Shown here in pieces: positions 9,453 to 17,144 of a stretch of DNA of 64,000 bases. Position 1 is the first letter of the stretch. Every line of letters begins with the position of its first letter. Position numbers and translations under genes: made by a program. The DNA is from Anaerozeibacter quisquiliarum. GTDB taxonomy: Bacteria; Bacillota; Clostridia; Christensenellales; Aristaeellaceae. The DNA lies in the NCBI GenBank assembly GCA_051162045.1, contig JBISDI010000016.1, one strand, 5' to 3'. Below the pieces are notes generated by a model, which saw only the letters and a list, made by a program, of their open reading frames with translations, was not told the origin of the DNA and made no database searches.

Positions 9453-9629
9453 AATCAGCGCTTACCCAGGTAACCGCCGATCAAATCCCACGCGCGGTGG
9501 CGGCTGCCTTTGCGCCATCTTGCGCCTGCAAAACCCTCGACGTAGCGCCGCTACGCCTTCAGATGTTGCAAGCGCAATCTGACGAAAATTCGGCGCGCCA
9601 CCGCACGCGTGCTTTAATCAGCGCTTACC
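9453..9629. repeat. Palindromic foldback (MITE-like) element
   Basis: The left end GGTAACCGCCGATCAAATCC and beyond (9469-9502) is the imperfect reverse complement of the right end (9596-9629, ending GCGCTTACC). The arms, about 34 bp, enclose a core that is itself palindromic: CGTAGCG/CGCTACG at the centre and TTGCGCCTGCAA/TTGCAAGCGCAA outside it. The 14-mer AATCAGCGCTTACC, which is the right end, also sits directly before the left end (9453-9466), like the tail of a second copy. A short relative is at 52505-52550. Confidence 0.75.
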
Positions 9630-10026
9630 TGGATTACCGGACAGATGGGTAAGGAGTGACCGGCCGGGGATTGACCGTTCAAGGAGTTGACAAGGGGCCT
9701 CCGCCGCCATGTGGGGGTCGGCGAAGGGTCGGCCCCATGAGAGGGGAACCGCCCCCGCGGGGAGTTTGACATGGCGGCCACTCCATGGAAACCCACGCGT
9801 CAAACTTCCTACCGGGCGCCTCAAAACAGCAGGGCGGGTTCTCCATGTCCGGAATACGGAGGGAATTCGACGAAGACTTCAGGAAGAACGCGGTAAAGCC
9901 AGCCATGGCCTTGTTCTGCCGCTGCCGCAGGGATCGCTCAGCATTTTATATCTGCTGACCGTAGGGTCCACCGCAGTCGGCGCAGACCGGTTCGGCAGCA
10001 AAAAAGAGATATCTTTTGAAAACCTA
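9630..10026. other. Gene-poor remnant region, possible IS3-type orfA stub
   Basis: No intact gene is visible. ATG 9845 opens MSGIRREFDEDFRKNAVK, which resembles the N-terminus of IS3-family OrfA proteins (..YDEEFKxxAVK), but the similarity ends near 9901. An inverted repeat CCGCCATGT / ACATGGCGG lies at about 9706-9777. I read this as mobile-element debris. Confidence 0.4.
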
Positions 10027-10055
10027 TTGCAATCCAAGAAGCGATATGGTATATT
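10027..10055 (+). promoter_or_regulatory. Promoter of the broken TetR / CPBP unit
   Basis: TTGCAA (10027-10032), 17-nt spacer, TATATT (10050-10055). Confidence 0.65.
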
Positions 10056-10057
10056 AT

Positions 10058-10069
10058 TAACGAACGTTA
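10058..10069. promoter_or_regulatory. Operator-like inverted repeat at the transcription start
   Basis: TAACG-AA-CGTTA starts 3 nt after the -10 hexamer, in the position of an autoregulatory TetR site. The adjacent TetR-like gene is broken, so the site may be orphaned. Confidence 0.45.
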
Positions 10070-10087
10070 GGTAGCTCGGTGTTTGAT

Positions 10088-10281
10088 ATGGTGGGAAAAG
10101 GCTTAAGAGATAGATTAAAGAAGTAGCGGTAGAGCATTTCAATAGCAATGGCTATCATGGAACAACGATCCGCAACACAGCACGCGATTGCGCGAACATT
10201 AGTGCGTCTATTGGAGGCATTGATATCAAACATGACGAAATAAGAAAACATACTCAATATCAGAAAGTAGATGAAGAATAT
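10088..10281 (+). pseudogene. Frameshifted TetR-family regulator remnant
   Basis: ATG 10088 encodes MVGKGLRDRLK and then stops. Loss of one base near 10119 moves the rest to another frame, which continues EVAVEHFNSNGYHGTTIRN and then TARDCANISASIGG. Joined, they match the N-terminal HTH of TetR proteins (..AxExFxxxGYxGTTIRxIARxAGVS). The second frame stays open through 10282 and runs without a stop into the CPBP gene. The C-terminal ligand domain is missing. Confidence 0.65.
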
Positions 10282-10326
10282 ATGAGGTCGTTAATCAAGC
10301 GTGACTGCTGCGGAGTCGAAGGTGTC

Positions 10327-11073
10327 ATGAAAACAGAAGGGAAACAAGTAGGTTGGAAAGCCGTGTTGTTATACGGGGCGGTTGTTTTGCTGTTGCTTGT
10401 TTTTCAGGAAGCATTGGGCAAGGTGGGGGGCATTGTCGCCGATTTACTCCCCTGTGAGGGGTTTGACCCCTACAAAGCCTATACTTGGATCTCCATTCAC
10501 CATATAACGGAGATGTTCCTTGCCTTGGCCGTAGCCTTGATGTTAAGTAAGCTTTTAAAGACTGATTTCGGTTTCGGCTTTGGGGACTGGAAAAAAGGAA
10601 CCAAATATGCGGCGCTGTATACCATGATATTTTCGGGGGTCACACTCGCTGTCCATATACTTATGCTGATAAACAACTCATTACCGGTATATGACTTCCC
10701 GTTGGATACAAGAAATATTCTTGGAACGCTGGGCTTTCAATTGCTCTTAAGCGGACCGGCTGAGGAGATTTTGTACCGGGCGCTCCCCATAACAATGCTC
10801 ATGTATGTGTTGGGGAAAAGCGTAAAAGTTAAGTGGGGCGTTACGCTGGAAACAATCATTGCCTCCTTCTTGTTTGCAATTGCCCATATGAAGTGGTCTT
10901 TGTTCCCGTTTGTTATTGAAGCGGACTCTTTCCGCCTGTTATATGCGTTTTCGCAAGGCATTATTATGGGCAAGGCATACCAGGACAGTCGAAGCGTGAT
11001 ATATCCGATGTTCATGCACAGCATCAGCAATGTACTGATGGTCGGAACAGGTTACTTGTTTCTATTGCTATAG
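10327..11073 (+). CDS. CPBP-family intramembrane metalloprotease (Abi/Rce1-like)
   Basis: The 248-residue membrane protein has about seven hydrophobic segments and the CPBP motifs in order: EExxxR (E146, E147, R151 in AEEILYR), FxxxAxxH (H187 in FLFAIAH) and HxxxN (H231, N235 in HSISN). Relatives process prenylated proteins or act in bacteriocin self-protection. Base composition is clearly more AT-rich than the flanks, and mobile-element debris lies upstream, so recent acquisition is likely. The start chosen is ATG 10327 with weak AAGG upstream; the same frame is open back to 10123 through a broken TetR gene. Confidence 0.88.
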   Translation: MKTEGKQVGWKAVLLYGAVVLLLLVFQEALGKVGGIVADLLPCEGFDPYKAYTWISIHHITEMFLALAVALMLSKLLKTDFGFGFGDWKKGTKYAALYTMIFSGVTLAVHILMLINNSLPVYDFPLDTRNILGTLGFQLLLSGPAEEILYRALPITMLMYVLGKSVKVKWGVTLETIIASFLFAIAHMKWSLFPFVIEADSFRLLYAFSQGIIMGKAYQDSRSVIYPMFMHSISNVLMVGTGYLFLLL

Positions 11074-11587
11074 GACGGGCGTTGCTTGGGGCAATCGTAA
11101 TTATTGAGCGGTTGAGGGCTGGGCCGGTAAAAACTGCTGAATTCTTCTCGAAGACAATGACAACCATACGCCAGATACAGAAAATGGAGCTTATAATAAA
11201 AGGGCCGTCAACAGGAAATCGGATAAAAAGCTAAGGCAACACCGCACAACACGGGAATTGTCGGTGCGATATCTATCGATATCCAAAGCCGCATACCCAT
11301 GCTGCGTTTTTTGTCGCGCTGGGAACCGGATCTGGCCAGCAAGCCCCGCTTGTCGGCCTGATCCGGTTCCCGGCGCGAACATCATATTCGGTGGTAAGGT
11401 CCCATAAGTTGCGCAAACTGGTTTTTGACAGTACGGGTCCCAAAGGAGGGACAGGGGCGGCATCATCTGGCAGAATGAAGTGGAAAAGCAACATTCGGGA
11501 GCAGACGCAGGCCATGCCCGATGAGATTATGCAGCCAAATGTGAGCGTGTAAAAGTTTTTGCCGGGTTCGTAAGACCCAAAAGTACC
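11074..11587. other. Gene-free interval of about 510 bp with a long hairpin
   Basis: No ORF with recognisable features on either strand. The first 150 bp keep the AT-rich composition of the CPBP gene and then the normal GC returns. The only structure seen is the hairpin at 11321-11371. Confidence 0.6.
11321..11371. repeat. 51-nt long hairpin in a gene-free interval
   Basis: GGGAACCGGATC (11321-11332) pairs perfectly with GATCCGGTTCCC (11360-11371). Inside, GGCC/GGCC and CAAGC/GCTTG also pair around a CCC loop. No T-run follows, so it is not an ordinary terminator. Confidence 0.8.
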
Positions 11588-11616
11588 TTGCGCGCCGCGC
11601 CAAAACAAGGTATACT
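11588..11616 (+). promoter_or_regulatory. Promoter of yloU-fakA-recG
   Basis: TTGCGC (11588-11593), 17-nt spacer, TATACT (11611-11616), 47 bp before the yloU start. Confidence 0.7.
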
Positions 11617-11663
11617 AATGGGCACAGCGCGAGGCTGTGGGCTTCGCTATGGGAGGAACGTCT

Positions 11664-12014
11664 ATGGATTGCAAGTTCAAAACGGAGCTGGGCACGGTGA
11701 CGGTGGCGGAGGATATCCTGCTCAAGGTGGCGGGGTATTCGGCGCTGGAATGCTACGGCATCGTGGGCATGGCGTCCAAGCGGACCACCGACGGCATCGT
11801 GCAGCTGCTGGGCCGAGAGAACCTGGGCCGGGGTGTGCGCGTGCGCGCGGCGGGCGAGAGCGTGGACGTGGATCTGTACATCATCGTGGAGTACGGCATC
11901 TCGATCAGCGCCGTGGCCGATACCATCATCGATACCGTGAAATACAAGATCGAACACCTCACCGGCATCAAGGTGGGCAAGGTGAACGTGTCGGTGGAAG
12001 ACATCCGCGTGTAA
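11664..12014 (+). CDS. yloU: Asp23/Gls24 (YloU) family protein
   Basis: The 116-residue protein has the Asp23/YloU fold pattern: TELGTVTVAEDIL at the start, GIVGMASK, and the C-terminal VKYKIEHLTGIKVGKVNVSVEDI. It starts at ATG 11664, 7 nt after GGGAGG. In Firmicutes this gene sits before fakA and recG, as it does here. Its biochemical role is unsettled; membrane-associated envelope stress functions are known for some Asp23 homologues. Confidence 0.93.
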   Translation: MDCKFKTELGTVTVAEDILLKVAGYSALECYGIVGMASKRTTDGIVQLLGRENLGRGVRVRAAGESVDVDLYIIVEYGISISAVADTIIDTVKYKIEHLTGIKVGKVNVSVEDIRV

Positions 12015-12038
12015 CGGGCGGGTGCGGGAGGGATTGTT

Positions 12039-13676
12039 TTGTTAAAGACCATCGACGGCATGATGCTCAAGGAGATGTTTGCCTCCGGCGCGGCGCTGGT
12101 GGAGCGAAACCGCGCGAGCATCGATGCGCTCAACGTGTTTCCTGTGCCCGACGGCGACACGGGCACCAATATGTCGCAGACCATCACGATGGCGGTCAAG
12201 GAACTGAACGCGCTGGGGTTTCCCACCGTATCGGAAGTCGCGGGCAGCATTGCCAAGGGCGCGCTCAAGGGCGCACGCGGCAACTCCGGCGTCATCCTGA
12301 GCCAGATCCTGCGCGGCTTCTCTCGCGCGCTTGAGGGCGCGGACGACATGAACGCCGAACTGTTCGTGCGCGCGCTGCGCATGGGCGCGGATACCGCCTA
12401 CAAGGCGGTCATGAAGCCCAAGGAGGGCACGATCCTGACCGTGGCGCGCGTGATCGCCGAGACGGTCGAGCGCCCTGAGAACGCCACCTCCGATTTGATG
12501 GCGATCATGGAGCTGGTCATAAGCGCCGGCAACGAAATCCTCAAGCGCACGCCCGACATGCTGCCGGCGCTCAAGCAGGCCGGCGTGGTCGATTCGGGCG
12601 GCAAGGGGCTCATGACCATGTACGCCGGCTTCCTGGCCGCGCTCAAGGGCGAGCCGATCGAGGAGGTCGAGGCCGGGGCCGTCGCGGGCCGGGCGGCGGG
12701 CGAGTTCGTGGACGACCACGCATCGCTCGAGGAGATCACCTTCGCCTACTGCACCGAGTTCATCGTGTCGCACCCGCGTCCGGATATGAAGGACTCGGAG
12801 GTGGCGAAGCTTAGGCGCCGGCTCGAGCGCATCGGTGACTGCGCGTTGGTGGTGGGCGACCTCGAGGTCGTCAAGGTGCATGTGCACACCAACGACCCCG
12901 GCAAGGCGCTGCAAATGGCGCTGGAGCTCGGCGAGTTGGATTTCATCAAGATCGACAACATGCTCGAGGAGTTCCGCGAGCGGCAGGCGCAGCGCAGGGC
13001 CGCGCAGGAGGCCGAGCCCAAGGAGTTCGGCATCGTGGCGGTGGCCTTGGGCCCCGGGCTGAACGACATCTTCACCGACCTTATGGTAGACAAGGTGGTC
13101 GACGGCGGGCAGACGATGAACCCCTCGATCGACGATCTGTATCAGGCCATCGAAGCGACGAACGCCCGGCAGGTGTTCGTGCTGCCCAACAACACCAACA
13201 TCATCCTGGCCGCGCGGCAGGCGGCCGAGCTGACCGACAAGACGGTATACGTGCTGCCCACGAAGTCGGTGCCCATGGGCATCGCGGCGGCGATTGCGTT
13301 CATGTCCGACCGCTCGGGCGAGGAGAACGCGCGCATCATGCAGGAGGCCGCCGAGCGGGTGCATACCGCCTCGATCACCTACGCCGTGCGCGACACCACC
13401 TTCGACAACCGCGAGATTCACGAGGGCGACATCATGGCGCTGGTCGACAACCGGATCGCGCTGCTCGGACAGTCGGTCGACGAGGTGGCGGTCGAGGTGC
13501 TGTCCACGATGGTTACCGACGACACCGAGATGATCTCGATCTACCACGGCGAGGACATCAGCGAAGAACAGGCCGCCGCGCTCGAAGCGCTGCTCAACGA
13601 GGCCTACGGGCATTGCGACGTGGCCGTGTACAAGGGCGGGCAGCCGCTGTACTATTACCTGATCGCGGTGGAATGA
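12039..13676 (+). CDS. fakA: DAK2-domain fatty-acid kinase FakA-like protein
   Basis: The 545-residue protein has an N-terminal DhaL kinase domain with the Mg-ATP motif NVFPVPDGDTGTNM (32-45), a middle domain and a C-terminal FakA-specific domain. FakA phosphorylates fatty acids presented by a FakB protein, feeding exogenous fatty acids into phospholipid synthesis; no fakB lies in this window. The start is TTG 12039, 6 nt after GGGAGGG. Its stop overlaps the recG start (ATGATG), typical of this conserved block. Confidence 0.93.
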   Translation: MLKTIDGMMLKEMFASGAALVERNRASIDALNVFPVPDGDTGTNMSQTITMAVKELNALGFPTVSEVAGSIAKGALKGARGNSGVILSQILRGFSRALEGADDMNAELFVRALRMGADTAYKAVMKPKEGTILTVARVIAETVERPENATSDLMAIMELVISAGNEILKRTPDMLPALKQAGVVDSGGKGLMTMYAGFLAALKGEPIEEVEAGAVAGRAAGEFVDDHASLEEITFAYCTEFIVSHPRPDMKDSEVAKLRRRLERIGDCALVVGDLEVVKVHVHTNDPGKALQMALELGELDFIKIDNMLEEFRERQAQRRAAQEAEPKEFGIVAVALGPGLNDIFTDLMVDKVVDGGQTMNPSIDDLYQAIEATNARQVFVLPNNTNIILAARQAAELTDKTVYVLPTKSVPMGIAAAIAFMSDRSGEENARIMQEAAERVHTASITYAVRDTTFDNREIHEGDIMALVDNRIALLGQSVDEVAVEVLSTMVTDDTEMISIYHGEDISEEQAAALEALLNEAYGHCDVAVYKGGQPLYYYLIAVE

Positions 13677-15676
13677 TGGATTTTCCGCTTTCCGAAATCA
13701 AGGGCATCGGCCCGCGACGACAGAAGGCGCTAAAGGCGGCCGGTATTGATACCGTCCGCCGACTTTTATTGCGCCTGCCGGTCGACTACCGCGATTTGAG
13801 CGAGGTAAGGCCGCTGGCGAACCTGTCGGCGGGCGACGTGGCGGCGGTCGAAGTGTGGATCCGCGGCGCGGTGTCGGCGCGCTATTACAAGGGGCTGCAC
13901 ATTACGCGCGCACGCGTGACCGACGGAAGCGATGTTATGCCGGCGGTGTGGTTCAACCAGCCCTGGCTCAAGGGGAAGCTCAACAAAGACGAGCCGCTGC
14001 TGCTGTACGGCAGGGTAGAGGCCAAGGGCGGCGGCCTGCAACTGACCAGCCCCAGCTTCGAGCGCGAGAAGGCGCTGATCCCGGTGTATGCGCAGGTAGC
14101 GGGCGTACCCGCGAACGTGCTGCGCGACGCCGTGCGCGCGGCGCTTGGGCTGTGCGAGGGGCAGTGGCCCGACGAGCTGCCCGAATCGCTTCGGTTCCGG
14201 CATGGCCTGTGCGAGCGCAACTTTGCGATGCGTGAGGCGCATATCCCGACCGGGCGCGAGGCGCTCATTGCGGCCCGGCGGCGCCTGGCGTTCGAGGAAT
14301 TGCTGCTCTACCAGGTGGCGCTGGGGCTGATGCGCGGCGGGCGCGGGGCAGGCGTGGCTGTCGATTGCGCGGACGCGTGGCTCGACGAGTATTGGGCCGC
14401 AAATCCCTTTCCGCCGACCGGCGCGCAGCAAAGGGTGCTCGGCGAGGTGGCGCGCGACCTGCGCGCGCCGCAGGCCATGGCGCGGCTGGTGCAGGGCGAC
14501 GTGGGCTCGGGCAAGACCGCGATCGCGCTGGGCGCGCTGTACCTGGTCGCGCGCGCCGGCTTTCAGGGCGCGCTGATGGCCCCCACCGAGGTGCTGGCGC
14601 AGCAGCACTACGAGAGCGCGAAGGCGCTGCTGGGGTCGCTGGGCATCACCTGCGGCCTGCTCACGGGCAGCTTGCCCGCCGCCCGCAAGAGGGCGGCGCA
14701 TGAGGCCATCGCGAGCGGGGCGTGGCGGGTGGCGATCGGCACCCACGCGCTGATTTCCGAAGCGGCCCGTTACGAAAATCTGGGGTTGGTCATCACCGAC
14801 GAGCAGCACCGCTTCGGTGTCAGGCAGCGCACGGCGCTGTCGCAAAAGGGCATATCGCCCAACGTGCTCGTGATGTCGGCCACGCCCATTCCGAGGACGC
14901 TCTCGCTGATCCTGTACGGCGACCTCGACGTGTCGGTGGTCGACGAGCTGCCGCCCGGCCGCTCGCCGGTCAAGACGCGCCTCGTGCCCGAGGACAAGCG
15001 AGCGGGCCTGTACGGCTTTTTGCGCGCGCAGATCGCGCAAGGGCGGCAGGTGTACGTGGTGTGCCCGCTGGTCGAGGACAGCGAGGCGCTCGAGGCCAAG
15101 TCGGCGCAGGCTACGTACGAGGCGCTCGCGAACGGGCCGCTTGCGGGCCATCGGATCGCGCTGGCGCACGGGCAGATGAAGCCGCGCGAACTGGAAGCCG
15201 TATTGTCGGATTTCCGCAGCGGCAAGCTATCGGTGTTGGTCGCCACCACCGTGGTGGAGGTGGGCGTCAACGTGCCCAACGCCAGCGTGATGGTGATCGA
15301 GAGCGCCGAGCGCTTCGGCCTCGCGCAATTGCATCAGCTGCGCGGCCGGGTCGGGCGCGGCGCGTATCAGTCGTGGTGCTTCCTGATGGCCGAGGCGGGC
15401 GGCAAACTGAAACTGCTGACCGAGACATGCGACGGCTTCAAAATCGCCGAAAAGGACCTCGAAATCCGGGGCGCGGGCGACCTGTTCGGCTACCGCCAAT
15501 CGGGCCTGGCGATAGGCGGTCTGGGTGCGCTGGCGTCCGACATGCGTCTATTGGAAGAGACGCACGAAGCGGCGCGCGCGCTCATGCGCGAGCGCGAATC
15601 GGAGGAGGCGCGGCAAGTGATCGCGCTCGCTCGCACGGCTTTTGAAAAACGATTCCATGAGGTCGCGATGAATTAG
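13673..15676 (+). CDS. recG: ATP-dependent DNA helicase RecG
   Basis: The 667-residue protein has an N-terminal wedge/OB domain (about 1-170) and a superfamily 2 helicase core: Walker A GDVGSGKT (about 276-283), the DEQH box in ITDEQHRFG (about 377), SATPIPRTL, and the QLRGRVGRG motif VI. RecG remodels stalled forks and branched DNA. The length is normal. The tandem ATG codons at 13673 and 13676 overlap the fakA stop, so translation is coupled. Confidence 0.97.
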   Translation: MMDFPLSEIKGIGPRRQKALKAAGIDTVRRLLLRLPVDYRDLSEVRPLANLSAGDVAAVEVWIRGAVSARYYKGLHITRARVTDGSDVMPAVWFNQPWLKGKLNKDEPLLLYGRVEAKGGGLQLTSPSFEREKALIPVYAQVAGVPANVLRDAVRAALGLCEGQWPDELPESLRFRHGLCERNFAMREAHIPTGREALIAARRRLAFEELLLYQVALGLMRGGRGAGVAVDCADAWLDEYWAANPFPPTGAQQRVLGEVARDLRAPQAMARLVQGDVGSGKTAIALGALYLVARAGFQGALMAPTEVLAQQHYESAKALLGSLGITCGLLTGSLPAARKRAAHEAIASGAWRVAIGTHALISEAARYENLGLVITDEQHRFGVRQRTALSQKGISPNVLVMSATPIPRTLSLILYGDLDVSVVDELPPGRSPVKTRLVPEDKRAGLYGFLRAQIAQGRQVYVVCPLVEDSEALEAKSAQATYEALANGPLAGHRIALAHGQMKPRELEAVLSDFRSGKLSVLVATTVVEVGVNVPNASVMVIESAERFGLAQLHQLRGRVGRGAYQSWCFLMAEAGGKLKLLTETCDGFKIAEKDLEIRGAGDLFGYRQSGLAIGGLGALASDMRLLEETHEAARALMRERESEEARQVIALARTAFEKRFHEVAMN

Positions 15677-15710
15677 GGGCGCGCAAGCCCGTTTGGTTTC
15701 AGGTACAATT

Positions 15711-15738
15711 TTGAAACAAAAAGCTACCAGTCTATTTT
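15711..15738 (+). promoter_or_regulatory. Possible promoter of the spore-protein genes
   Basis: TTGAAA (15711-15716), 16-nt spacer, TATTTT (15733-15738), 49 bp before the first ssp gene. These genes are normally read by sigma-G; I did not find a convincing sigma-G pair, so the call is weak. Confidence 0.3.
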
Positions 15739-15787
15739 CCCCGGGCGCGGTCAAAATAGTTTCAGACTCGTTCGGGAGGTGAAAATG

Positions 15788-15982
15788 ATGAGCAGCAGGA
15801 ATCGGGTCAATATCCCCGAGGCTCGCCAGGCGCTGGACAAGATGAAGTTCGAAATCGCCGGCCAGTTGGGCGTGAACCTGAAGCAGGGCTACAACGGCGA
15901 TCTCACGTCTCGTGAGAACGGCTATGTCGGCGGCTACATGGTTCGCAAGATGATCGAAGACTACGAAAATGCCCACAAGTAA
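15788..15982 (+). CDS. Alpha/beta-type small acid-soluble spore protein
   Basis: The 64-residue protein contains the family core: NIPEARQALDKMKFEIAGQLG with the GPR protease site region (FEIAGQLG), then VNLKQGYNGDLTSREN and GYVGGYMVRKMI. These proteins coat spore DNA, protect it from UV and heat, and are degraded at germination. GGGAGG lies 8 nt before ATG 15788; ATG 15785 is also possible. It shows that the organism can make endospores. A second copy follows 54 bp downstream. Confidence 0.95.
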   Translation: MSSRNRVNIPEARQALDKMKFEIAGQLGVNLKQGYNGDLTSRENGYVGGYMVRKMIEDYENAHK

Positions 15983-16036
15983 GCAAGGGCAGTTTGCCCG
16001 CCCAAGACGACTCAATAGCAAGGGAGTGTAAGCAAA

Positions 16037-16258
16037 ATGGCGAACAACAGTGGCAACAACAAGATCAACATCCCGGAAGCGCGCCAGTCCATGTACAATA
16101 TGAAGCATGAAGTGGCTAGCGAACTGGGCGTTAACCTCAAGCAGGGCTATAACGGCGATCTGACCAGCCGCCAGGCCGGTTCGATCGGCGGCTCGATGGT
16201 CAAAAAGATGATCGAGGCCCAGGAGCGCTCGATGAGCGGCCAGCAGCCGATGCGCTAA
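16037..16258 (+). CDS. Alpha/beta-type small acid-soluble spore protein (second copy)
   Basis: The 73-residue paralogue of the preceding gene shares INIPEARQ, the GPR-site segment HEVASELGVN, LKQGYNGDLTSR and GGSMVKKMIE. GGGAGTG precedes the ATG. Differences are mostly at the two ends, including an extra NNSGNN N-terminus and a Gln/Met-rich tail. The pair is probably a tandem duplication under shared forespore control. Confidence 0.95.
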   Translation: MANNSGNNKINIPEARQSMYNMKHEVASELGVNLKQGYNGDLTSRQAGSIGGSMVKKMIEAQERSMSGQQPMR

Positions 16259-16287
16259 CGACCGGTAAATGACGGGGCGTCCCCGAC

Positions 16288-16324
16288 AAAGGCTTCCGTA
16301 TGCCAGCGGCAGACGGAAGCCTTT
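16288..16324. terminator. Inverted repeat between convergent ssp and rpiB-like genes
   Basis: AAAGGCTTCCGT (16288-16299) pairs with ACGGAAGCCTTT (16313-16324), a 12-bp stem whose A/T ends give a short U-run in either direction. It is likely a bidirectional terminator. Confidence 0.6.
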
Positions 16325-16338
16325 GGCTTGGTCGCAGT

Positions 16339-16920
16339 TTATTTGGCCGATTTGGGGCGCTCGTTGATTAAGCCTTCGAGCGGGTAGTCGCCCAGGCGCT
16401 TCACCTCAAAGCCGTTGCGCTTAAACTCCTCATAATCAAAGGTGTCGAGCTCGTCGTAAGCCAGCTTATGGAACTCGAAGAAGTTGGGCCACCACTCGTA
16501 GCCGTCGCCCAGGTTGTGGTTCAGGAAGGCGTCGGCCATCTCAATACCCATCTGGGGCGCGACGTAGAACGCGCCCATCGCCAGCACATTGCAGCCGTTG
16601 CCGGTGATGGCGCGCAGGGCCGCCGGTACGCTTTCGCATACGGCCGCCTGCACATGCGGGCACTTGTTGGCGGCCAGGTGAATGCCCATGCCGGTGCCGC
16701 AGAACAGCAGCGCGCGCTCAAACTCGCCCTCGGCAATCTTCGCGCCCACCTTGAGCCCAATTCGGTGGAACATCTCGGGGTTCTTCTCGCCCTCCGTCCT
16801 GACGCCGATGTCGGTGATCGTCCAGCCCTTTCCGCGCAGATACGCGCACACCGCTTCCTTCAGCGGGAAGCCGGCGGAATCCGCGCCGACCAGTACCTGT
16901 TTGTCCTTCACGGTTTTCAT
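16339..16920 (-). CDS. RpiB/LacA/LacB-family sugar-phosphate isomerase
   Basis: The 193-residue protein has the RpiB fold: GADSAGFPLK near the N-terminus (D14), the catalytic loop LFCGTGMG with C74, and an anion-binding segment CPHVQAAVCESVPAA. RpiB enzymes normally read DHAG, but here Ser replaces that His, so the substrate probably is not ribose 5-phosphate. It starts at ATG 16920 (RBS AGAGGAA). It is divergent from the LacI gene, shares an operator with the sugar operon, and likely does the aldose-ketose step of that pathway. It is about 45 residues longer than RpiB, with an aromatic C-terminal extension. Confidence 0.88.
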   Translation of the reverse strand: MKTVKDKQVLVGADSAGFPLKEAVCAYLRGKGWTITDIGVRTEGEKNPEMFHRIGLKVGAKIAEGEFERALLFCGTGMGIHLAANKCPHVQAAVCESVPAALRAITGNGCNVLAMGAFYVAPQMGIEMADAFLNHNLGDGYEWWPNFFEFHKLAYDELDTFDYEEFKRNGFEVKRLGDYPLEGLINERPKSAK

Positions 16921-16973
16921 GGCAATGTTCCTCTCTTGTTGTGATGGGATAACGACCAAAATTGAACACTTTG

Positions 16974-17002
16974 ATTGTAATACGGAAAATTTGTTTGCAC
17001 AA
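16974..17002 (-). promoter_or_regulatory. Promoter of the rpiB-like gene
   Basis: TTGTGC (17002-16997), 17-nt spacer, TACAAT (16979-16974) on the minus strand. Confidence 0.75.
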
Positions 17003-17009
17003 GGGATTC

Positions 17010-17028
17010 GCGTGTGCGTCCACGCAAA
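17010..17028. promoter_or_regulatory. LacI-type operator, copy 1
   Basis: GCGTGTGCGTCCACGCAAA lies between the divergent promoters of the rpiB-like gene and lacI. It matches two sites before the transporter operon at 15-16 of 19 positions or better. An inner TGCGT-CC-ACGCA palindrome is present. Confidence 0.7.
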
Positions 17029-17057
17029 TCGATGGAATTTAACAATTGGCGCCTGCC

Positions 17058-17086
17058 TTGACAAAGGCTGCCGGGTGGATTACAAT
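17058..17086 (+). promoter_or_regulatory. Promoter of the lacI-family regulator
   Basis: TTGACA (17058-17063), 17-nt spacer, TACAAT (17081-17086). Confidence 0.8.
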
Positions 17087-17144
17087 AAATATGATCGGTT
17101 TATTATGGGGTGCTTATGCTCATAGAAAAGGGGAATGGCGTTGG

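Noticed and set aside
16339..16920. Calling the isomerase ribose-5-phosphate isomerase RpiB itself
   Set aside because: The conserved DHAG His is Ser, a C-terminal extension is present and the context is a peripheral sugar operon; only the family is claimed.
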